Source of the DNA: Deltaproteobacteria bacterium
GTDB taxonomy: Bacteria > Myxococcota_A > Polyangia > Polyangiales > Sandaracinaceae
Length of the DNA stretch: 64,000 bases
Direction of reading: 5' to 3'
NCBI GenBank assembly: GCA_017303575.1
Contig: JAFLCL010000013.1
Span: 1-64,000 of the forward strand
Under the pieces are notes generated by a model that did not search any database, was not told where the DNA came from, and was given only the letters and a program-made list of their open reading frames with translations. The position numbers and the translations under genes were made by a program. How positions within the stretch are numbered: position 1 is the first letter of the stretch; every line of letters begins with the position of its first letter. Shown piece after piece: positions 61,101 to 64,000 of the stretch.

Positions 61101-62702
61101 CGCACACGCCCGGCGCCGCCCTCCCCCGACACCGCAGCGCGGGGCCCAGCGCGGCTCGCTCAGATGCAGACCGAGGAACAGAACCGTCGCGGGGACCGCG
61201 GTGAGAACGCGGAGCTGCGCGCGAACCTCGCCGATGGCTTCGACGACTTCGAGCGGAGCACGACCACACGCACGACCATCACGACGACGGTGACGACGAC
61301 CGCGTCGCACCAGCGTCAGCGCTGCAGCGACGCATCGCGCACCTCGCTCGACGATCGTCGCGCGCTCTGGACCGAGCGCCTCGGACAGACCGACTACGTG
61401 GGCAGCTGGGTCGAGACCTACCGCGAGGCTGCGCGTCGCTGCGAGATCGCGACGAGCCGCGATCGCCGTGTGTTCCTCGAGGCACTGCTCGATCGCGCGG
61501 GCTCGCTTCCGCGCATGGTCGAGCTCTACTCGTACCTCCCCGATGCCTCGGCGCGCGGCTTCTTCCGCAGCGCGATCCTTCGTCGCGTGCGCACGGCGGA
61601 CGACCTTCGTCTCGTTCGCAACGCGTTCGGGCTCTCGAGCGGCATCGACTGGTCGCTCGTCGAGCAGGTGCTCGCGCGGGCGGGCACACCGGCCGCGCGT
61701 CTTCGTGCGCTCCGCCAGCTCGTCGTGCAGACGCCCGGCAGCTTCGAGCTCCGTCTTCGCCTGCTCGAAGAGCTCGAGGCGCAGGGTCGGGTGCCCGAGG
61801 CGCGCCGTCTCGCGGAGCGTCTCCGCACCGATCCGCTCGCGGATCCGGGCGTGCGCACGGCGATCGGCGAGCTCTACCTCCGCCTGGGCCTGCCCGACGA
61901 AGCGCGCCGCACGTTCTCGGAGATCGTCGAGTTCCAGCCGATGGACGAGCTCGCGCGTCGTCGCCTGGGCGACCTCTACCGCGCGCACGGTTGGTACGAG
62001 GACGCGTACCGTCAGTACGAGACGCTCGTCTCGATCCGTCCCGACGATCCGACCGCCCTCTTGCTGCTCGCGCAGGCGGCCGCGGGCGCAGGCCGCATCG
62101 ACGAGGCGCTGCGGCTCGAGCAGCGCGTGATGGAGACGAGCGAGCGCGGTGCGATCGAGGGCGTCGCGCGCACCGCGATGCTGTGGTCGAGCGTGCGCTT
62201 CGCCGAGCTCCGCAAGGACGCGCGCACCCGCAACGCACAAGACGACCTCGACGCGCTCTTGATGCGGATGCGTCGAAGCGGCGTGATGAGGAACGCGCAG
62301 GCCATGCGCGTGTCGCTCGTGTGGTCGCACCCCGACGCGAACGTCTCGTTGTGGACGTCGCACCCCGGGCTCTCGCTGAGCCGCCCCGACGATCTCTACT
62401 CCGAGCTCGGCATCGAGGCGTTCGACGTGGCCGAGCAAGAAGAGCTGCCGTACCGCGTCGAGGTGCGGCGTGACGTGCGCGATCGGCTCGGAGCGATCGA
62501 GGCACGGCTCGTCGTGGTGTGGAACGAAGGACAGGCCGACGAGCAGATCGAGATCGTGCCGCTCACGTTCGACGCCGAGCACCGCGCCTTCGCGTGGACC
62601 ATCACCGGTCGCGTGTTCGCGGCGGCGGCGCCGAGCGCCGAGGCGCTGCGCGAGAACGACGACGCACCCTCGGTACGCACGCCGAATCGAGGTGCACGAT
62701 GA
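58149..62702 (+). CDS. Giant FecR-like/VIT/vWA-like/TPR surface protein
   Basis: A 1517-residue exported protein. An N-terminal hydrophobic segment ends in SHPGCGAG; the lipobox is not canonical, so lipidation is uncertain. Residues about 70-200 resemble a FecR-type beta domain (VNVEAGSEASGG, VEVY-like strands, GVARAGELLTLTTG). About 225-420 is a VIT domain (VTEVEEEFFNPASETVEGLY, APGEVRRIAIRYAEWL). About 490-690 is a vWA-like domain; its MIDAS reads DVSAGT with Gly where the last Ser should be, so metal binding is doubtful. A Ser/Gly/Pro-rich linker follows, then TPR-like helices (about 1120-1400). It closely resembles the next gene. AGGAGA precedes ATG 58149. Likely an inter-alpha-trypsin-inhibitor-like surface scaffold; function unknown. 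Confidence 0.85.
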   Translation: MTITNARSNRARLWLLLSWLTVGATGLSHPGCGAGEGTSTASVAEGSLASVTPVRGHATVGETSVAAIGRVAANDVVNVEAGSEASGGGLARLVLDAGPSLLLDQGARATVLDASSVRLEGGRALIEAGEGDPLALETSAGSLRLASASISATMSDRGLEVYVVRGEVAYVGGGGERGVARAGELLTLTTGTAPSVRPETLFADWTGGLFTTGPSEAFAPGMGVLEARVPDEVGQARWPLSIRRLDVTVSIVGELAVTEVEEEFFNPASETVEGLYRVRVPEGAVLQRFAVDRNGQMVDGFVREEAQARAAYEAQVYRGSTDDPALLAWDSPGSYRARIYPIAPGEVRRIAIRYAEWLRPAAEGQPRLYRYAMGEGGRAPHVQELSFVADVSRAEATHVRAGMGAIVSPSATNPGRVELRRSDFRPRADLVLELTPRESGQHAYRAAHQAPRRAPGSRVIVGEADERDYFYLPLRLPDAVFEGESAASSGIDLVVVADVSAGTDRGRLELGRSVVEAITRHLGPGDRVSIVSADLAIRGLVEGEDATQLGPATPARLDALLDGLARAPAGGATDLGASIAQAAALLDPTRQGAVIYVGDGAPTVGELGAEGLVEHLLELPRPVRLYAVGVGRDANLDLLAALARGGGLAVRVEERESAAEATLRILAHVSRPILQRVTVELGTGIDNAFPRVPVDVARGDVIDVVGRVRDETPGSVTVRGLRRGEPFEQTITLDTRRTDEAADLRLRWANERLRQLLLGGASREEIAELGTRCGLITPYTSYYVPSAREMSSGMYGALTNELMHVPLLDPRWRMPEEEASAGETLAEAALTIALGPLALTGCCFSAGSEPEMPEWLGPSSSSDQGQVAPASAPVEAPGYWGTEAEAEEAAPSEPVLAGQPAGTSTTAPVMPPSVVAPEPSPSEGDFGGLRRAGSGGGGRAHAGGATGGEAAAADPSSVDDLLAGALGSNDGTTTGSSAPSGRVQRTRPAPPSPDTAARGPARLAQMQTEEQNRRGDRGENAELRANLADGFDDFERSTTTRTTITTTVTTTASHQRQRCSDASRTSLDDRRALWTERLGQTDYVGSWVETYREAARRCEIATSRDRRVFLEALLDRAGSLPRMVELYSYLPDASARGFFRSAILRRVRTADDLRLVRNAFGLSSGIDWSLVEQVLARAGTPAARLRALRQLVVQTPGSFELRLRLLEELEAQGRVPEARRLAERLRTDPLADPGVRTAIGELYLRLGLPDEARRTFSEIVEFQPMDELARRRLGDLYRAHGWYEDAYRQYETLVSIRPDDPTALLLLAQAAAGAGRIDEALRLEQRVMETSERGAIEGVARTAMLWSSVRFAELRKDARTRNAQDDLDALLMRMRRSGVMRNAQAMRVSLVWSHPDANVSLWTSHPGLSLSRPDDLYSELGIEAFDVAEQEELPYRVEVRRDVRDRLGAIEARLVVVWNEGQADEQIEIVPLTFDAEHRAFAWTITGRVFAAAAPSAEALRENDDAPSVRTPNRGAR

Positions 62703-64000
62703 GCCCGCGTTCGCTGCGTCTGGGTGTCTTCTCGGCGATCGTGCTGCTCGCCGGGTGCAGCGGCGCGAGCCCGCCGCCGACCACGCCGCAGCCCACCGTC
62801 GCGACGGCGGACATCGTGCGTGGCGCGATGACGCTCACGCGCGAGGGCTCGAGCGAGACAGTCTCGGGCCGCGCGCGGGTGGAGACGGGGGCGACCGTCG
62901 CGACGGGGTCGGACGGTCGCGGCGCGCTCTCGCTCGACTCGGGCGCGTGGGTGCTCCTCGATCGAGGTGCTTCCGCGGTGGTCGAGCTCGGGCGCCTCCA
63001 GCTCGACGCGGGTCGCGTGTGGATCGACGCCTCACAGAGCGATCAGACCGTGATCGACACCGCCACGCTCCACCTCGTCGCGCACGACGCGACGCTCGCT
63101 GTCGCCATCGTCGAAGGCGCCACGCGCGTCTACGTCGGCTCGGGTGAGGTCGCCTACACAGCCCTCGGCTTCACGGGCGACGGCGCCGACGGAACCGTCG
63201 CGCAGGGCGAGTCGCTCACCTCGAGCGCAGGCCAGGCGCCCGCGCTCGCGCCCGAGGCGATGTGGGACGACTGGACCGGCGGTCTGGCCGATCCTGCGCG
63301 CACACGCCTGCGCACCATCGAGCCGATCGGCGTGCTCGCGGGCCGGCGCCTCGACGAGATCGGCGTCGCGCGCACGCCGCTCCCGATCCGCAGCCACGAC
63401 GTGCGTGTGGGGATCAGCGGCGACCTCGCGACCACCCAGGTCACCCAGACGTTCTTCAACGCGCGCTCCGACAGCCTCGAGGGCGAATGGTCCATCCGCA
63501 TCCCGCGCGGCGCGATCGTGCAGAGCTTCGAGGTCGATCGCGGCTACGGCTACGAGGTGGCGACGCCGGCCGCGGTTGGTCTGGGCGCTGGCTACACGCT
63601 CTCGTGGATGGGCGCCGAGCTCCAGGAGGCGCGCCTCGCGTACGACGGCCCCGAGCGCCTGCGCGCGCGCATCCATCCGATCGCGCCCGGCGGAAGTGTC
63701 GCTGTGCGCGTGCGCTACACGGAGTGGCTCGATCGCGTCGGCAACAAGCGGACGTACGTCTATCCGATGCGCGGTGACGGCGAGCCGCCGCTGCTCTCGG
63801 AGCTCGTGCTCGACGTCGATCTCAGCGGCGCTGGTGTGGGCCCCACGCGCGCGGGCATGGGCGCGGTGACGGAGAACGGACACGTCGTCCTGCGTCAGTC
63901 GGACGCGCGTCCGCACGCGGACTTCGTGCTCGATCTCTACGACGGTCCGTCGGAGCCCGCGCGTGAAGGCGCGCGCATCTACACGATCGGCTCGGGTGTC
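62699..64000 (+). CDS. FecR-like/VIT lipoprotein, paralogue, cut by window edge
   Basis: At least 434 residues to the window edge. ATG 62699 overlaps the stop of the preceding paralogue (ATGA). The signal sequence AIVLLAGCSGA is a good lipobox. Residues about 40-190 resemble the FecR-like part (TVATGSDGRGALSLDSGAWV, VYVGSGEVAYTAL). About 215-400 is VIT-like: RVGISGDLATTQVTQTFFNA, IHPIAPGGSVAVRVRYTEWL. The layout parallels the upstream protein domain by domain, so this is a tandem duplication. The downstream vWA-like and later parts lie beyond the window. Probably co-translated with its neighbour, perhaps forming a surface complex. Confidence 0.85.
   Translation, partial: MSPRSLRLGVFSAIVLLAGCSGASPPPTTPQPTVATADIVRGAMTLTREGSSETVSGRARVETGATVATGSDGRGALSLDSGAWVLLDRGASAVVELGRLQLDAGRVWIDASQSDQTVIDTATLHLVAHDATLAVAIVEGATRVYVGSGEVAYTALGFTGDGADGTVAQGESLTSSAGQAPALAPEAMWDDWTGGLADPARTRLRTIEPIGVLAGRRLDEIGVARTPLPIRSHDVRVGISGDLATTQVTQTFFNARSDSLEGEWSIRIPRGAIVQSFEVDRGYGYEVATPAAVGLGAGYTLSWMGAELQEARLAYDGPERLRARIHPIAPGGSVAVRVRYTEWLDRVGNKRTYVYPMRGDGEPPLLSELVLDVDLSGAGVGPTRAGMGAVTENGHVVLRQSDARPHADFVLDLYDGPSEPAREGARIYTIGSGV

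Noticed and set aside
59403..62582. Minus-strand open frame of about 1059 codons
   Set aside because: It is antisense to the FecR-VIT gene and Arg/Ala-rich.
1..64000. tRNA or rRNA genes
   Set aside because: No cloverleaf or rRNA-like stretch was recognised by eye; a covariance-model scan would settle this.

Overview
The window is high-GC DNA packed with secreted proteins and lipoproteins. Typical traits are lipoproteins with an Asp/Ala/Gly/Pro-rich linker after the lipid-attachment cysteine, MopE-type metal-binding repeats, a eukaryotic-type Ser/Thr kinase, a sigma-54 activator, a MYXO-CTERM sorting tail and Gram-negative lipoprotein and outer-membrane machinery. Together these point to a myxobacterium, probably a Sandaracinus-like member of the Polyangiales. 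That placement is inference from protein style; no rRNA or tRNA gene was recognised.

Layout. 1-6480: a MopE-like giant lipoprotein (cut by the left edge), a PknB-type kinase, a Kazal-domain lipoprotein, a hairpin-rich spacer and a beta-barrel candidate. 6488-9772 (minus): two alpha/beta hydrolases, AlkB and a small lipoprotein. 9897-13454 (plus): lipoprotein, fused HYR/FN3/hydrolase lipoprotein, cupin. 13464-18789: MutM, a probable frameshifted gene, apolipoprotein N-acyltransferase, an ExbD-like lipoprotein and a Cys-rich lipoprotein behind a good sigma-54 promoter match. 18884-23740: SDR, RpoH-family sigma factor, two overlapping exported proteins, a propeller-like lipoprotein. 23747-32848 (minus): arylamine N-acetyltransferase, two SPFH/flotillin proteins with an NfeD-like partner, a zinc-ribbon membrane protein, an NTF2-like lipoprotein coupled to a sigma-54 activator, a lipoprotein and a thiolase. 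32953-38602: AlkD-like glycosylase, amidase, SthA-type transhydrogenase, tandem duplicated Met/Pro-rich lipoproteins, a JmjC-type oxygenase. 38687-43261: Cys-rich lipoprotein, beta-helix MYXO-CTERM protein, two small unknowns. 43399-47188 (minus): coupled MFS transporter, PAS-GGDEF-EAL protein and acyltransferase. 47259-54811: several lipoproteins, SlyD, a propeller/di-haem cytochrome, a coiled-coil beta-barrel protein. 54815-58012 (minus): aminotransferase, lone ABC ATPase, propeller protein. 58149-64000: tandem FecR-VIT lipoproteins behind a perfect palindrome; the second runs off the right edge.

Themes. About eighteen genes encode probable lipoproteins, and the N-acyltransferase that completes lipoprotein maturation lies among them. 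Adjacent same-strand genes often share 4-bp stop/start overlaps. Three intergenic spacers (24596-24808, 31272-31639, 51235-51574) are mosaics of a shared repeat family that abuts the stop codons of unrelated genes; a fourth partial copy is at 5199-5295. No CRISPR array, insertion sequence or phage was seen.
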